Part shown: positions 26,147 to 35,500 of the stretch, piece by piece
Numbering within the stretch: the first letter of the stretch is position 1
Layout: each line of letters opens with the position of its first letter
Assembly: GCA_023433775.1 (NCBI GenBank)
Contig: JAEYTY010000019.1
Span: 14,244-78,243 of the forward strand
DNA from: Pseudomonadota bacterium
Lineage (GTDB): Bacteria > Pseudomonadota > Alphaproteobacteria > Rhizobiales > Devosiaceae
Direction: 5' to 3'
DNA length: 64,000 nucleotides
Translations under genes and position numbers: made by a program
Notes under the pieces: generated by a model
What the model was told of the DNA's origin: nothing
The model's database searches: none
The model's input: only the letters and a program-made list of their open reading frames with translations

Positions 26147-27409
26147 TCAGCGCACCCCGTGGTCGGCCTCGATGATCGCGTGCGTCAGGCTCCCTGTCGC
26201 CGGATAAAGCGGAATGAGGCACGCCTGCAGTGCGTGATAAATATCGGGCTTGCCGGTAAACAGCCGCGAAGCCGGCGTCAGGTCCTCGCGCAATTCGCTG
26301 AGCCATCCGCCGCGCTCATGGTCGATCACATGATTTTCGACATGATCCCAGAGCCTGCGATACCAGATCTGGAAATAGGGATCAGGATCATAGGCCGAGA
26401 TGTACGCCGCAGCGCCAATAGCCTCGGCTGCCGTCCACCACATCTTTTCGCGCATGATGGGCTTGTTGTCCCAGTCCAGCGTGTAGAAGAAGCCGCCATG
26501 CACCTTGTCCCAGCCCAGCTCGATGGATTGGCGGAACAGGTTCCGCGCCGCATCGGTCATCCAGCCATGCTGCTTCCCGCTCAGCACAAACAGCTGATAC
26601 AGCAGCCGCGCCCATTCCAGCCAATGCCCCGGCGTCGTGCCCGATGGGCGGAACATTTCAGATCCCACATAGTCCTTGTCGAGCACCCAGTTCTCGTCGA
26701 AATGCTCGGCCACCCGATGCCCGAGCGGCACAGCATTCTTGGCAATGATCAGTTGCGCGATCCGCTCGGCCTTGCGCAGATAGGCCTCATTGCCCGTCGC
26801 CTCATAGGCCGCCATCAGCGCTTCGGTCAGGTGCATGTTCGAATTCTGGCCGCGATAATTGGCCACCGGCGACCAGTCATTGCCGAACTCTTCGCGCACC
26901 GCGCCGACCTTGTCGTCCCAGAACCGCGCTTCGATCACCGCCGTCGCATCGGCAATCATCTGATCGGCGAGGGGATGCCCCACCAGCTTTGCGCTCGAAC
27001 CGGCCAGCAGCACAAAGGCATGGCCATAGGCCTGCTTGCTGCCATCGACATGCCCGTCATCATTCAGCGACCATACATAGCCGCCGTGGCGCTGGTCCCG
27101 ATGCTTCTCCCAGAGATAGCGCATCCCGTGGTCGATGATCTCGTCCGATCCCGGCCGCCCGATCAGGCTGCCAATCACAGCGCAATGGATCATGCGCGTC
27201 GTCACATGGATTTGCCGCGTGGCATTGTCCGGCGACAGCGGCTTGCCCTCGTCGTCCAGCTCGAAAAACCCGCCCTTGGGATTGATCGAGGCGGCCTCGA
27301 AAAAATCATAGAGATTATTGGCCTGCCGCATCAGATATTGGCGGTGAAACGGCCGTTTCTGCCATGGGCTGGAATTGGTCTTGGGCAGCGAAAATGCAGC
27401 GTCGGTCAT
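26147..27409 (-). CDS. AGE family epimerase/isomerase
   Basis: A 420-residue (alpha/alpha)6-barrel protein of the N-acylglucosamine 2-epimerase family, which includes mannose isomerase and cellobiose/mannose 2-epimerases. Family landmarks include the RQIHVTTRMIHCAVIGS segment, WSLNDDG, EHFDENW and TPGHWLEWARLL, which hold the active-site His and Arg. Starts 12 bases after fbp with a GAGGAG ribosome site, so it belongs to the same operon and probably feeds aldose/ketose interconversion. Confidence 0.9.
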   Translation of the reverse strand: MTDAAFSLPKTNSSPWQKRPFHRQYLMRQANNLYDFFEAASINPKGGFFELDDEGKPLSPDNATRQIHVTTRMIHCAVIGSLIGRPGSDEIIDHGMRYLWEKHRDQRHGGYVWSLNDDGHVDGSKQAYGHAFVLLAGSSAKLVGHPLADQMIADATAVIEARFWDDKVGAVREEFGNDWSPVANYRGQNSNMHLTEALMAAYEATGNEAYLRKAERIAQLIIAKNAVPLGHRVAEHFDENWVLDKDYVGSEMFRPSGTTPGHWLEWARLLYQLFVLSGKQHGWMTDAARNLFRQSIELGWDKVHGGFFYTLDWDNKPIMREKMWWTAAEAIGAAAYISAYDPDPYFQIWYRRLWDHVENHVIDHERGGWLSELREDLTPASRLFTGKPDIYHALQACLIPLYPATGSLTHAIIEADHGVR

Positions 27410-27421
27410 GGGGGCTCCTCG

Positions 27422-28420
27422 TCACCGCTTTTTAGCGAGAAGCCGCTCCGCTGGCAATTTCCGGGAAGCAAAATCACCCCGCGAATACCAGGCCTCCACC
27501 CGCGCCACTTCCTCGGCCGATCCCAACACCACCGGCACGCGCTGGTGAATGTCGGTGGGCTCCACATCCAGAATATCCTGCCGCCCCGTCGTCGAGCGCC
27601 CACCCGCGCCTGCCATCAGCCAGGCCATCGGATTGGCCTCATAAAGCAGCCGCAGCCGTCCGCCCTTGCTCACGGTCTCGCTGTCGAGCGGATACAAAAA
27701 CACCCCGCCACGCATCAGGATGCGGTGAATGTCCGCCACCATCGACCCCACCCAGCGCATATTGTAGCGCTTGCCCAGCGGGCCGCTTTCCCCCGCCACG
27801 CTCTCGCGCACATAGCCCTTAGTCGCCTCGTCCCAAAAACGTTCCCGCGCCGTATTGATGGCAAATTCGCCACTCGCTTCCGGCACCTTCGCCGCCGCCA
27901 AAGTCAGCACCCATTGTCCTGTGCCATCGAGCGTAAACACGCTAGTCGCGCCCGCAATGCGCAGCACCAGGCTCGTCGCCGGCCCGTAAGCGACATATCC
28001 CGCCGCCAATTGCGCCCGCCCATTCTGCAAGGGCCCGCCCGCCGCCGGCAAAATCGAAAAAATCGTGCCGACGGTTACGTTTACGTCGAGATTTGAAGAT
28101 CCATCCAGCGGGTCAGTGGCCACAATCACCGTGCCCTGACTCGACATTTCAACAGCCTCATCCAGTTCTTCCGAAACCAGAATCGATACTGCCGGATTGC
28201 CGCGTAAGTGATTCAAAACAATGTCGTTTGAGATAACGTCGAGCGCCTTCTGCGCCTCGCCCTGCACATTGGTCGCGCCGGCCAGCCCGGTCTGCCCCTC
28301 AATCGACGCCAGCCGCAGCACCGCGCCGATTTCCACCCCCGCCGCGGCCATCGCTTCGATCACACTGGCCAGCTTTGCGTCACTGGTTTCGGCGGCAAGC
28401 CATTGGGTCAAATTGGTCAT
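27422..28420 (-). CDS. fbp: Class I fructose-1,6-bisphosphatase
   Basis: A 332-residue gluconeogenic phosphatase. SEELDEAVEM, then DPLDGSSNLDVNVTVGTIFSI form the metal and phosphate site, and MRWVGSMVADIHRILMRGGVFLYP is the conserved substrate-binding block. I chose the ATG of TNLTQWL at 28420, preceded by AAGGAG. It heads an operon with an AGE-family epimerase and an SDR. The enzyme would pull carbon towards hexose phosphate, consistent with amino-acid catabolism through the neighbouring glutamate dehydrogenase. Confidence 0.94.
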   Translation of the reverse strand: MTNLTQWLAAETSDAKLASVIEAMAAAGVEIGAVLRLASIEGQTGLAGATNVQGEAQKALDVISNDIVLNHLRGNPAVSILVSEELDEAVEMSSQGTVIVATDPLDGSSNLDVNVTVGTIFSILPAAGGPLQNGRAQLAAGYVAYGPATSLVLRIAGATSVFTLDGTGQWVLTLAAAKVPEASGEFAINTARERFWDEATKGYVRESVAGESGPLGKRYNMRWVGSMVADIHRILMRGGVFLYPLDSETVSKGGRLRLLYEANPMAWLMAGAGGRSTTGRQDILDVEPTDIHQRVPVVLGSAEEVARVEAWYSRGDFASRKLPAERLLAKKR

Positions 28421-28519
28421 CGGGCGCTCCTTCTCGAAGCCTCCCACTGACCTCACTCAGCCCTGCCATACAAGGCCGACTTTCGCATCATGAACGCCGT
28501 CCAGGAACCATCGCCCATG

Positions 28520-28544
28520 CCCTCCCTCCCCCTTGAGGGGAGGG
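28520..28544. repeat. Single arm of the dispersed palindromic repeat
   Basis: 25 bases identical to 25145-25169, in the same orientation, in the gap between the glutamate dehydrogenase stop and fbp. No inverted partner arm is present here. Confidence 0.85.
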
Positions 28545-28577
28545 TCGGGGAGGGGGTCGCCTGTTGGCACCCAACTC

Positions 28578-31500
28578 TCACCCCTCCTGCGCCAGGTCGG
28601 CCAGCAACCCCGCTGCCACGCTCAGCCGCGACACGGTCAGCGTCCCCTGCGTCAATTCCCCCACCGCCTGCGCCGTGCGGGTGATCCCTTCGGCGTGCTT
28701 GCCCTGCCACGCCGCCAGCCGTTCGCTCGCCGCGCCGTCACCCGCCGCCAGCACATCGGCCGCGATATCGCGCAGCGCCCGCATCATATTGGCCAGCGCC
28801 CGGTCCAGCGCCATGCGCTCGAACCGGTCACCCAGCACAATGGCCCGCCCTTCCTCGATCACCCGGAACAGGTCGAACAATCCCGCCACGCCGAAATACG
28901 CCGCCGCGCCCACCGGCACCTCGACGTCCGCGCGCTCGCTCACCAGCACGATATCGCTGCCATGCCCGATCACCGGCAATTCCCCGATCCGCCGCGCCAA
29001 CCCTTCCGGCACGCCATGCTTGATCAACCCGTCGCTGCGCACCGACAAGGCCTTGGCCTGCGCGTCCGGCAATAGCCCATCCGCCATCTCGCGCAGCGCC
29101 GCGACGCCCGCCGCGTGCCGCGCCACCAGCCCCGAGAGCCCGGCCCGCACATCGGCATTACGCAGGAACCACAGCGTCTCCTGCCGCAGCAGCGCCCCTA
29201 CCTGCGCATAAAGCGCCATCTGCACCCCGCCCGTCACCTTGCCGTCCAGCGCATCGATCTCCGCATTGATCGCGGTCAGCCCATAGGCGTCCCGCGTCGC
29301 CGCATAAGCCAGCGCCACCTCGCCCGCCGTCGCGCTCGTCGCCGCCGTCAGCTCCGCCACAAAAGCCGGCCCGCCGCGATTGATCATCGCATTGGCCAGC
29401 ACTGTCGCGATCACCTCGCGCTTCAGCCGATGCCCTTCCACTGCCTGCGGATAGGTCCGTTGCAGCGTTTCGGGGAAATAGCGGAACAATTCGCCCGCGA
29501 GATACGCGTCATCCATCGATGATCCGGCCAGCAGATCGTCAAACAGCGTCAGCTTGGCATAGGCGAGGATCACCGCCAGTTCCGGCCGCGTCAGTCCCTT
29601 GCCCTCGCTGGCCCGCGCATCAAGCGCGCTGTCGCTGGGCAAAAACTCCACCGCCCGGTCCAGCAGGCCGCGCTGTTCCAGCCCCTCGATCAGCATCCGG
29701 TGCCCCGGCAGTTCTGCCACGCCCGCCAGCTCAGCCAGCGAAATCGTCAGCGATTGCAGATAATTGTTGCGCAGGCACAGCGCCGCCACCTCCTCGGTCA
29801 TGCTGGCGAGAAATGCCTTGCGCGCCGGCCCGTCCAGCTGCCCCGATGCCACCAATGGCGCCAGCGCGATCTTGATATTGACCTCGAGATCGCTCGAATT
29901 CACGCCCGCCGAATTGTCGATGGCGTCAGTGTTGATGCGCCCGCCCTTCTGCGCATAGGCAATGCGCCCGCGCTGCGTCATGCCCAGGTTCGCGCCTTCG
30001 CCGATCACCCTGGCGCGCACGTCCCCCGCCACCACGCGGATACCGTCATTGGCCCGGTCACCCACCGATGCATCGTCCTCTTCCGCCGCCTTCACATAGG
30101 TGCCGATGCCGCCAAACCACAGCAGGTCCACCGGCGCGCCGAGGATCGCGTGCATGATCTGCGCCGGCGTCGCGCTCTCACCCGTGAGGCCCAGCAGCTT
30201 GCGCATCGCCTCGCTCAGCGGCACCGATTTCAGCGATCGCGAAAACACGCCCCCGCCCGCTGAAATCAGCTCCTTGTCATAGTCCTGCCAGCTCGACCGG
30301 GGCAGTGCGAAGAGCCGCTCCCGCTCGGCAAAGCTCGCCGCGGCGTCCGGCTCGGGGTCGATGAAAATATCCCTGTGGTCAAAAGCCGCCACCAGCCGGA
30401 TTTGCCGGCTGAGCAACATGCCATTGCCGAACACGTCCCCGCTCATGTCGCCCACGCCCGCCACCGTGAAGGGCTCGGCCTGAATATCGCGGTCCATTTC
30501 CCGGAAATGGCGCTTTACTGCTTCCCATGCGCCGCGCGCCGTAATGCCCATTTCCTTGTGGTCATATCCGGCCGATCCGCCCGAGGCGAATGCGTCGCCC
30601 AGCCAATAGCCGCGCCCCGTGGCAATGGCATTGGCCGTGTCCGAAAAGCTCGCCGTGCCCTTGTCTGCGGCAACCACAAGATAGGGATCGTCCCCGTCGC
30701 GCCGCACCATCTGCTTGGGCGGCACGACCGCGCCGTCCACCAGATTATCAGTGACATCGAGCAGCGCCCCGACGAAGATTTTATAGCTCTCCGTGCCTTC
30801 GGCCATGAAGGCGTCCCGCGCCATCCCGGCCACCAGCCGCTTGGGCACGAACCCGCCCTTGGCCCCGACGGGCACGATCACCGCATTCTTCACCTGCTGT
30901 GCCTTCACCAGCCCCAGCACTTCAGTGCGGAAATCCTCCGGCCGGTCCGACCAGCGCAATCCACCACGCGCAATGGCGCCAAAACGCAGATGCACGCCCT
31001 CGACGCGAGGCGAATAAACCGAAATTTCGCGATAGGGCCGGGGCTCCACCATCCCGTCCACCTTGCCGCTATTGAACTTGATCGCCAGCGCTGGCCGCCG
31101 CTCTCCCGCCTCGTCGCGCTGGAACGCATTGGTCCGCACCGAGGCTTCGATCAGGTTCTGGAAGCGCCGCACGATTGTGTCTTCATCGAGCGATGAAATC
31201 GTCTCCAGCTGCGCCGCAATCGCCTCCCGCGCCGCCTTCGCGTCTGCGTCCCGATTGCCCTTGGCCGGGTCATGCAGCGCCTCAAACAGCGCCACAAGCC
31301 CGCGCGCCGCCTGCGCCTGCGTCACCATCACCTGGGCGATATAGCGCTGCGAATGGCTCGTCCCCACCTGCCGCAGATAGCGCGACAACGCCCGCAGCAG
31401 CGCCGCTTCCGTCCAGTGCAATCCCGCCTGCGTCACCAGCGCATTGAGCTGGTCGCTCTCGGCTTGCCCGGTCCAAACGGCCAGCAGCCCCTCTTCGATG

Positions 31501-33254
31501 GCCGCGCCCCGCGCCGCCACGTCGAGTGCTGCCCCGCTCGCGGTGTCGAGCACCATGTCATGCAGATACCGCACCTCGCCGTCGCGCGGCGTCAGCGTAT
31601 AGGTGCGCTCGTCGATCACCCGAAAGCCGAAATGCTCCAGCATGGGCACACGGTCGCTGAGCGCAATGGCGCTGCCCGCGTGATAGAATTTCAGCCCCAG
31701 CGCCCCGTCCGCGCCCTCTCTTTCGCGCAGCCGGATGGAAATGCCGCCCTCGGTCAGCGCCTTGAATTCGGCGATATCGTCCAGCGCCACCGCAACGGTG
31801 TTGCGCGATTGGTACGCCGCCGAAAATGCCCCGCGATAGTCGCTGATCGCTGCCGGGTCCGGTGCCGCCGCTGCCAGCATGTCGGAAAAATCCTGCGTCA
31901 GCGCTTCGACGCCGCGCTCCAGCACAGCCCGTTCCGGCGTCGGCGTCTTCCCGCCATTGCGCCCGATGATCACATGCAGGCGAACCAGCTCTCCCTCGGG
32001 GAAATGCGGGTAATATGCCGAAACGCGCCCGTCATATTGCTCGGCCAGATAGCGCGTGATCCGCGCCCGCACGTCGCCGTCATAGCGGTCGCGCGGCACA
32101 TAAACGAGGATCGAAACGAAATTGTCGAACCGGTCGATGCGCGGCAGCACGCGCACGCGTGGCCGGTCATAAAGCCCGGCAATCGCCTCGGCAAATTCGG
32201 CCAGTTGCGCCACATCGATCTGGAACAGCTCATCGCGCGGATAGGTGTCGAGCGCCCCCAGCAGGGTTCGCCCGGCATGGCCCAGCGGCTCCACTCCCGA
32301 TTGCCGCATCACCTCGCCGATCTTGCGTCGAATAATCGGCACCTCCGTATGCGGCGTCGCCAGCGCCTGCGCCGTCATCAGCCCTACCAGCCGCAATTCG
32401 CCGCTGGCCGTCCCATCGGGGCCAAAGAGCTTTATGCCCACATAGTCCATATGCACCCGCCGGTGCACGCGGGAGCGCAGATTGGCCTTGGTCACCAGCA
32501 GCGGTTCAGGCCCAGCGAAAAACGCCGCCAGTTGCGGCGTGCTTTCCACAAATTCCGGCCCGCTTCGCAACACCTTGAGGTCCGGGTCGCTCAAAATGCC
32601 GAGCCCCGTTTCCGGCATCGGCACCAGCGCCGCGCCTTCCAGCCGATATTCCCGCGTCCCCAGCAGCGTAAAATTGTGCTCGGTCAGCCATTCGAGAAAC
32701 CGGATCGCCTCGTCGCGCTGGGGCGATCGCATCTGGTCCAGTGCTGCCGTCGCCCGGCGCACCTGTTCCAGCATCGGCTGCCAGTCGGCCACGGCCCGGT
32801 TCACATCGGTCAGCGTCGCTTCGATTTCGTCGATCAGCGCATCGGTCTCGGCCACCGGGTCGCTATGAATATGCAACACGCTCACGGCCGCGCCGCCACT
32901 TTCAGGCCGGATCACCGGGTGGGCAAAGAGGCGCACCACGCCGCCCATGGCGCGCAAGGCGGCCAGAGTGCTGTCGACGATGAAGGGCATGTCGGGGGAA
33001 ATGATATCGAGCACCAGCGGATCGCCCGGTCCCTGTGGCGGCGTGGCGACAATGCGCGTTGTCCCGGCCACGCTGCCCTTGAGGCGGTCATGGCTCCGGC
33101 GCAGCGCCACCAGCAGTTTGCCCAGATCCTGCCGTGCCAGATCATCCGGGTCAGTGGCCCCGATGGCTGCCGTCAGGAACTTTGCCAGCGCGGCGTCCTC
33201 GCCCGCCATAGCATAGGCCTGTTCCAGAATTTGCGCCGTCCGTGCGTCCACCAT
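28578..33254 (-). CDS. Large NAD-dependent glutamate dehydrogenase
   Basis: A 1558-residue enzyme of the 180-kDa NAD-GDH class, oxidising glutamate to 2-oxoglutarate and ammonium. The N-terminal half holds ACT-like regulatory domains (for example FLEWLTEHNFTLLGTREY). The catalytic domain includes GGLRWSDRPEDFRTEVLGL, then VKNAVIVPVGAKGGFVPK with the active-site Lys, and RANDGIRV plus the Rossmann GEGANLGMTQRGRI. A small helical C-terminal domain follows. ATG 33254 has GGGAG upstream. These enzymes are usually allosterically controlled and serve glutamate catabolism. Confidence 0.96.
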   Translation of the reverse strand: MVDARTAQILEQAYAMAGEDAALAKFLTAAIGATDPDDLARQDLGKLLVALRRSHDRLKGSVAGTTRIVATPPQGPGDPLVLDIISPDMPFIVDSTLAALRAMGGVVRLFAHPVIRPESGGAAVSVLHIHSDPVAETDALIDEIEATLTDVNRAVADWQPMLEQVRRATAALDQMRSPQRDEAIRFLEWLTEHNFTLLGTREYRLEGAALVPMPETGLGILSDPDLKVLRSGPEFVESTPQLAAFFAGPEPLLVTKANLRSRVHRRVHMDYVGIKLFGPDGTASGELRLVGLMTAQALATPHTEVPIIRRKIGEVMRQSGVEPLGHAGRTLLGALDTYPRDELFQIDVAQLAEFAEAIAGLYDRPRVRVLPRIDRFDNFVSILVYVPRDRYDGDVRARITRYLAEQYDGRVSAYYPHFPEGELVRLHVIIGRNGGKTPTPERAVLERGVEALTQDFSDMLAAAAPDPAAISDYRGAFSAAYQSRNTVAVALDDIAEFKALTEGGISIRLREREGADGALGLKFYHAGSAIALSDRVPMLEHFGFRVIDERTYTLTPRDGEVRYLHDMVLDTASGAALDVAARGAAIEEGLLAVWTGQAESDQLNALVTQAGLHWTEAALLRALSRYLRQVGTSHSQRYIAQVMVTQAQAARGLVALFEALHDPAKGNRDADAKAAREAIAAQLETISSLDEDTIVRRFQNLIEASVRTNAFQRDEAGERRPALAIKFNSGKVDGMVEPRPYREISVYSPRVEGVHLRFGAIARGGLRWSDRPEDFRTEVLGLVKAQQVKNAVIVPVGAKGGFVPKRLVAGMARDAFMAEGTESYKIFVGALLDVTDNLVDGAVVPPKQMVRRDGDDPYLVVAADKGTASFSDTANAIATGRGYWLGDAFASGGSAGYDHKEMGITARGAWEAVKRHFREMDRDIQAEPFTVAGVGDMSGDVFGNGMLLSRQIRLVAAFDHRDIFIDPEPDAAASFAERERLFALPRSSWQDYDKELISAGGGVFSRSLKSVPLSEAMRKLLGLTGESATPAQIMHAILGAPVDLLWFGGIGTYVKAAEEDDASVGDRANDGIRVVAGDVRARVIGEGANLGMTQRGRIAYAQKGGRINTDAIDNSAGVNSSDLEVNIKIALAPLVASGQLDGPARKAFLASMTEEVAALCLRNNYLQSLTISLAELAGVAELPGHRMLIEGLEQRGLLDRAVEFLPSDSALDARASEGKGLTRPELAVILAYAKLTLFDDLLAGSSMDDAYLAGELFRYFPETLQRTYPQAVEGHRLKREVIATVLANAMINRGGPAFVAELTAATSATAGEVALAYAATRDAYGLTAINAEIDALDGKVTGGVQMALYAQVGALLRQETLWFLRNADVRAGLSGLVARHAAGVAALREMADGLLPDAQAKALSVRSDGLIKHGVPEGLARRIGELPVIGHGSDIVLVSERADVEVPVGAAAYFGVAGLFDLFRVIEEGRAIVLGDRFERMALDRALANMMRALRDIAADVLAAGDGAASERLAAWQGKHAEGITRTAQAVGELTQGTLTVSRLSVAAGLLADLAQEG

Positions 33255-33328
33255 TGTCTCGCTCCCGTGCCGTCTGCGGGGGAGTGTAGGGCGCTCCGGC
33301 GAGTCTGTCTCCCCGCCCGTCCGCCGCC

Positions 33329-33354
33329 CCTTGTCCCTTTCAGAAAGGGCAAGG
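33329..33354. other. Hairpin in the GDH upstream region
   Basis: CCTTGTCCCTTT (33329-33340) pairs with AAAGGGCAAGG (33344-33354), 11 bp with one bulged T and a CAG loop. It lies between the divergent GDH and small-membrane-protein genes, 75 bases upstream of the GDH start. Function unknown. The remaining 33255-33478 shows no gene. Confidence 0.5.
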
Positions 33355-33478
33355 CTTTCCCTCCGCCATCATCCACACAGCAAAGTGTTTCCCGGCGTAT
33401 CGCTCGGCAAAGCGTTTATAACTTGTTAAAGTCTATTAATCTGGTAGGGTATGGGTCGAAATGTTCCGGAGAGCTTTC

Positions 33479-33574
33479 ATGGCCAAGGCCAGACAAGTCA
33501 TGTCCTACGCGGCTCTTGCAGCCGCCCTCATCGTCGGCTTCGCCGTCACGACGCATTCCGTCATTTTCTTCTAG
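33479..33574 (+). CDS. Small membrane protein, 31 residues (putative)
   Basis: A 31-codon ORF starts MAKARQVMSYAALAAALIVG and ends FAVTTHSVIFF. A basic N-terminus precedes a single hydrophobic helix of about 18 residues. GGAGAG ends five bases before the ATG, an unusually good ribosome site for so short an ORF. It lies alone between divergent GDH and a 119-nt inverted repeat that may terminate it. I recognise no family. Spacing and hydrophobicity favour a real gene; single-pass peptides of this size often modulate larger membrane complexes. Confidence 0.6.
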   Translation: MAKARQVMSYAALAAALIVGFAVTTHSVIFF

Positions 33575-33619
33575 TTTTTGCGCTAGACCCGCACGCCGGA
33601 ACTGCCAGGTTGTGTCGAC

Positions 33620-33738
33620 ATTCAGCTCAGGCAGTGCCGAAAATGTCGGTTTTTGAGAACCGGAGCGCAGCGTACGTTTGGGTACGTGAGCACCGGAAGC
33701 CCAGAAAACCGGCATTTGCAGGCCTGGATCAGCTGAAT
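33620..33738. repeat. 119-nt imperfect inverted repeat between convergent genes
   Basis: The two halves mirror each other around position 33679. ATTCAGCT (33620-33627) pairs with AGCTGAAT (33731-33738), CGGTTTT (33647-33653) with AAAACCG (33705-33711), two CCGG cores face each other, and CGTAC with GTACG closes the tip. It lies between the ends of the 31-residue ORF and the DUF6894 gene. It could act as a terminator in both directions or be a dispersed palindromic element; no T-run is present. Confidence 0.75.
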
Positions 33739-33749
33739 GGCGATATAAC

Positions 33750-34028
33750 CTAGTGAACCTGCACTGGCGTCACGGGCCTACCCGGTCCGGCCTCTGCCTT
33801 TGGCCCGGCCCAAAACACCACATAAAGCAGTTCGACCCCGTCGCCATCGGTGATCTCTATGGAGCGCGGCGCTTTCATGTCACCGCCCTGGCCGGCCACG
33901 CGGTCGACAATGGCCTTGCCCATCTCCGCCGCATTGCGCTCGGCTGCTTCCAGGTCAGGATGCTCGCTTCCCTCAGGGTCGCGAACGAGCGCTTCTTCAG
34001 TGCGATAGTGGAAATAATAGCGGGGCAC
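33750..34028 (-). CDS. DUF6894 family protein
   Basis: A 92-residue cytoplasmic protein beginning PRYYFHYRTEEALVRDPEG and continuing PDLEAAERNAAEMGKAIVD, the pattern of the small DUF6894 family widespread in Hyphomicrobiales. The GTG start at 34028 is five bases after GGGAGG; longer in-frame ORF upstream lacks family similarity. Function unknown. Ends 12 bases from a large inverted repeat. Confidence 0.85.
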   Translation of the reverse strand: MPRYYFHYRTEEALVRDPEGSEHPDLEAAERNAAEMGKAIVDRVAGQGGDMKAPRSIEITDGDGVELLYVVFWAGPKAEAGPGRPVTPVQVH

Positions 34029-34113
34029 ACACGCCTCCCGGTCCGGGCGTAATAACCTTGGCCGGACCAGCCTGAATCGGAAAGAGGCTTTTAGTGTGGC
34101 ACTCCACGCCCGG

Positions 34114-34659
34114 TCAGTCGAGCCCGCCGACGCCATGATAGCCGCGCCGGTGCCAGAGCAGGGGGCAACGCTCCGCATTGGTTTCGGCTTCCACGATGGC
34201 GCCGATATAAAGCACATGCGTGCCCGTCTCCATCGCCCCGATCACTTCGCAATCCAGCACCGTCACCGCGCCCGCCAGCATCGGCTGCCCTGATGGCCAT
34301 TGCGACCATTGCCCCACGCCAAACCGCTCCGGCGGCGGCAACTTCCCTGCAAATGCATCCGCCACGTCACTCTGGTTCTCGGCCAGCATGGCCAGCGAAA
34401 ACCCGCCCGTCCGCGCCACGATATCGGCCAGCCGGCTGACAATATCGACCGAGATAACAATGGTCGGTGGGTTGATCGACAGCGACATCACCGAGGTCGC
34501 AGTCCGGCCCACACGCTCGTCGCCCCGCCGCGCCGTCACTACATGCACGCTCGACGCCAGCCCGGTCATGGCAGCGCGGAATTCGGCCTCGTTCACCGGC
34601 GGTCTGCGGCTCGGGCGCAGTGCCAGCGTGTCGGGCATGTCGAATTCGGCAATATTCAT
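34114..34659 (-). CDS. Flavin reductase family protein
   Basis: A 181-residue FMN-binding split-barrel protein of the HpaC/flavin reductase type, with FRAAMTGLASSVHVVTA, the VSRTATSVMSLSINPPTIVI-like flavin-binding region and GTHVLYIGAIVEAE. It supplies reduced flavin to a monooxygenase or reduces ferric/flavin substrates. I used the ATG of NIAEFDMPDTL (34659). It is divergent from the SufR-like regulator across 166 bases and may be under its control; this is inference from layout. Confidence 0.87.
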   Translation of the reverse strand: MNIAEFDMPDTLALRPSRRPPVNEAEFRAAMTGLASSVHVVTARRGDERVGRTATSVMSLSINPPTIVISVDIVSRLADIVARTGGFSLAMLAENQSDVADAFAGKLPPPERFGVGQWSQWPSGQPMLAGAVTVLDCEVIGAMETGTHVLYIGAIVEAETNAERCPLLWHRRGYHGVGGLD

Positions 34660-34825
34660 AATGGTTTCGCTCGGTGGTCCGAAGCCCGTCCGTCTGTGGA
34701 CGAGGCAGTATAGCATAGCCAGTGGCGGACAGGATGTTCCGGCACGCCATGGCTATCGCTTGCTATATGGACCCATCAAGGGTAATTTCCAAGCCACATC
34801 TTTGAAAAGTCCACCACCCCATCCA

Positions 34826-35500
34826 ATGTCCACCTCCACCATGGAAATCGCGGCCTGGTCGCCCCGTTCCTCTGCCGAGCGCATCCTCATGGCGCTCAAG
34901 ATGCAGGGCGCGCTGTCCTGCGCGGCCTTGGGTGAACAGCTTGGCACCACGGGCGAGGCCGCGCGCCAGCAATTGCTTCGCCTCGCCGAAGAAGGTCTGG
35001 TGACCGCCTGCGCCGCCGCCTCCCGCGTTGGCCGCCCCACCCAGCTCTGGAGCCTCACCGAAGCCGCGCAATCGCGCTTCCCCGATACCCACGCCGCGCT
35101 CACCGTGCAGATGCTCGAACTCGTCCGCACCACGCTGGGCGAAGCCGCGCTCGACACCATTATATCCGCCCGCGAAACCGAAACCCGCGCCGCCTACGAA
35201 GCCGCCATCGCCCCCGCGCCGGATCTCCGCGCCCGCGTCGCGGCCCTTGCGGATCTGCGCAGCCGCGAAGGCTATATGGCCGCCTGGACCGAACAGCCCG
35301 ATGGCACGCTGCTGCTGGTCGAAAATCACTGCCCCATCTGCGCCGCCGCCACCGCCTGCCAGGGCTTTTGCCGCGCCGAACTCGACATTTTCCGCGCCGT
35401 CCTCGGCCCCGATGCTGAGGTCGAGCGCCACGATCACATCGTCAGCGGCGGCCGCCGTTGTTCCTACATCATCAAGGCAATCGCCGATGTCCCCGTCTGA
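34826..35500 (+). CDS. SufR-like iron-sulfur transcriptional regulator
   Basis: A 224-residue regulator of the COG2345 (SufR-like) type. The N-terminal winged helix covers ILMALKMQGALSCAALGEQL with the recognition helix TGEAARQQLLRLAEEGLV. The C-terminal domain carries Cys169, Cys172, Cys178 and Cys182 (CPICAAATACQGFC) and Cys212, a set able to hold an Fe-S cluster as in SufR. Its stop lies 14 bases inside the truncated-hemoglobin gene, so the two are translated together. Coupling to an oxygen/NO-binding globin points to sensing of NO, oxygen or iron status; this is inference. Confidence 0.82.
   Translation: MSTSTMEIAAWSPRSSAERILMALKMQGALSCAALGEQLGTTGEAARQQLLRLAEEGLVTACAAASRVGRPTQLWSLTEAAQSRFPDTHAALTVQMLELVRTTLGEAALDTIISARETETRAAYEAAIAPAPDLRARVAALADLRSREGYMAAWTEQPDGTLLLVENHCPICAAATACQGFCRAELDIFRAVLGPDAEVERHDHIVSGGRRCSYIIKAIADVPV

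Noticed and set aside
25925..28096. Plus-strand open frame across the SDR, epimerase and fbp genes
   Set aside because: Crosses three well-supported opposite-strand genes and their gaps, with Arg/His-rich composition typical of a complementary frame.
33255..33478. Possible riboswitch in the GDH upstream region
   Set aside because: Only a simple hairpin is visible; no conserved ligand-binding core of a known class.
31272..33656. Long plus-strand frame opposite the glutamate dehydrogenase gene
   Set aside because: Shadow of the real minus-strand gene; Arg/His/Gln-rich text without a domain and running into the intergenic region.
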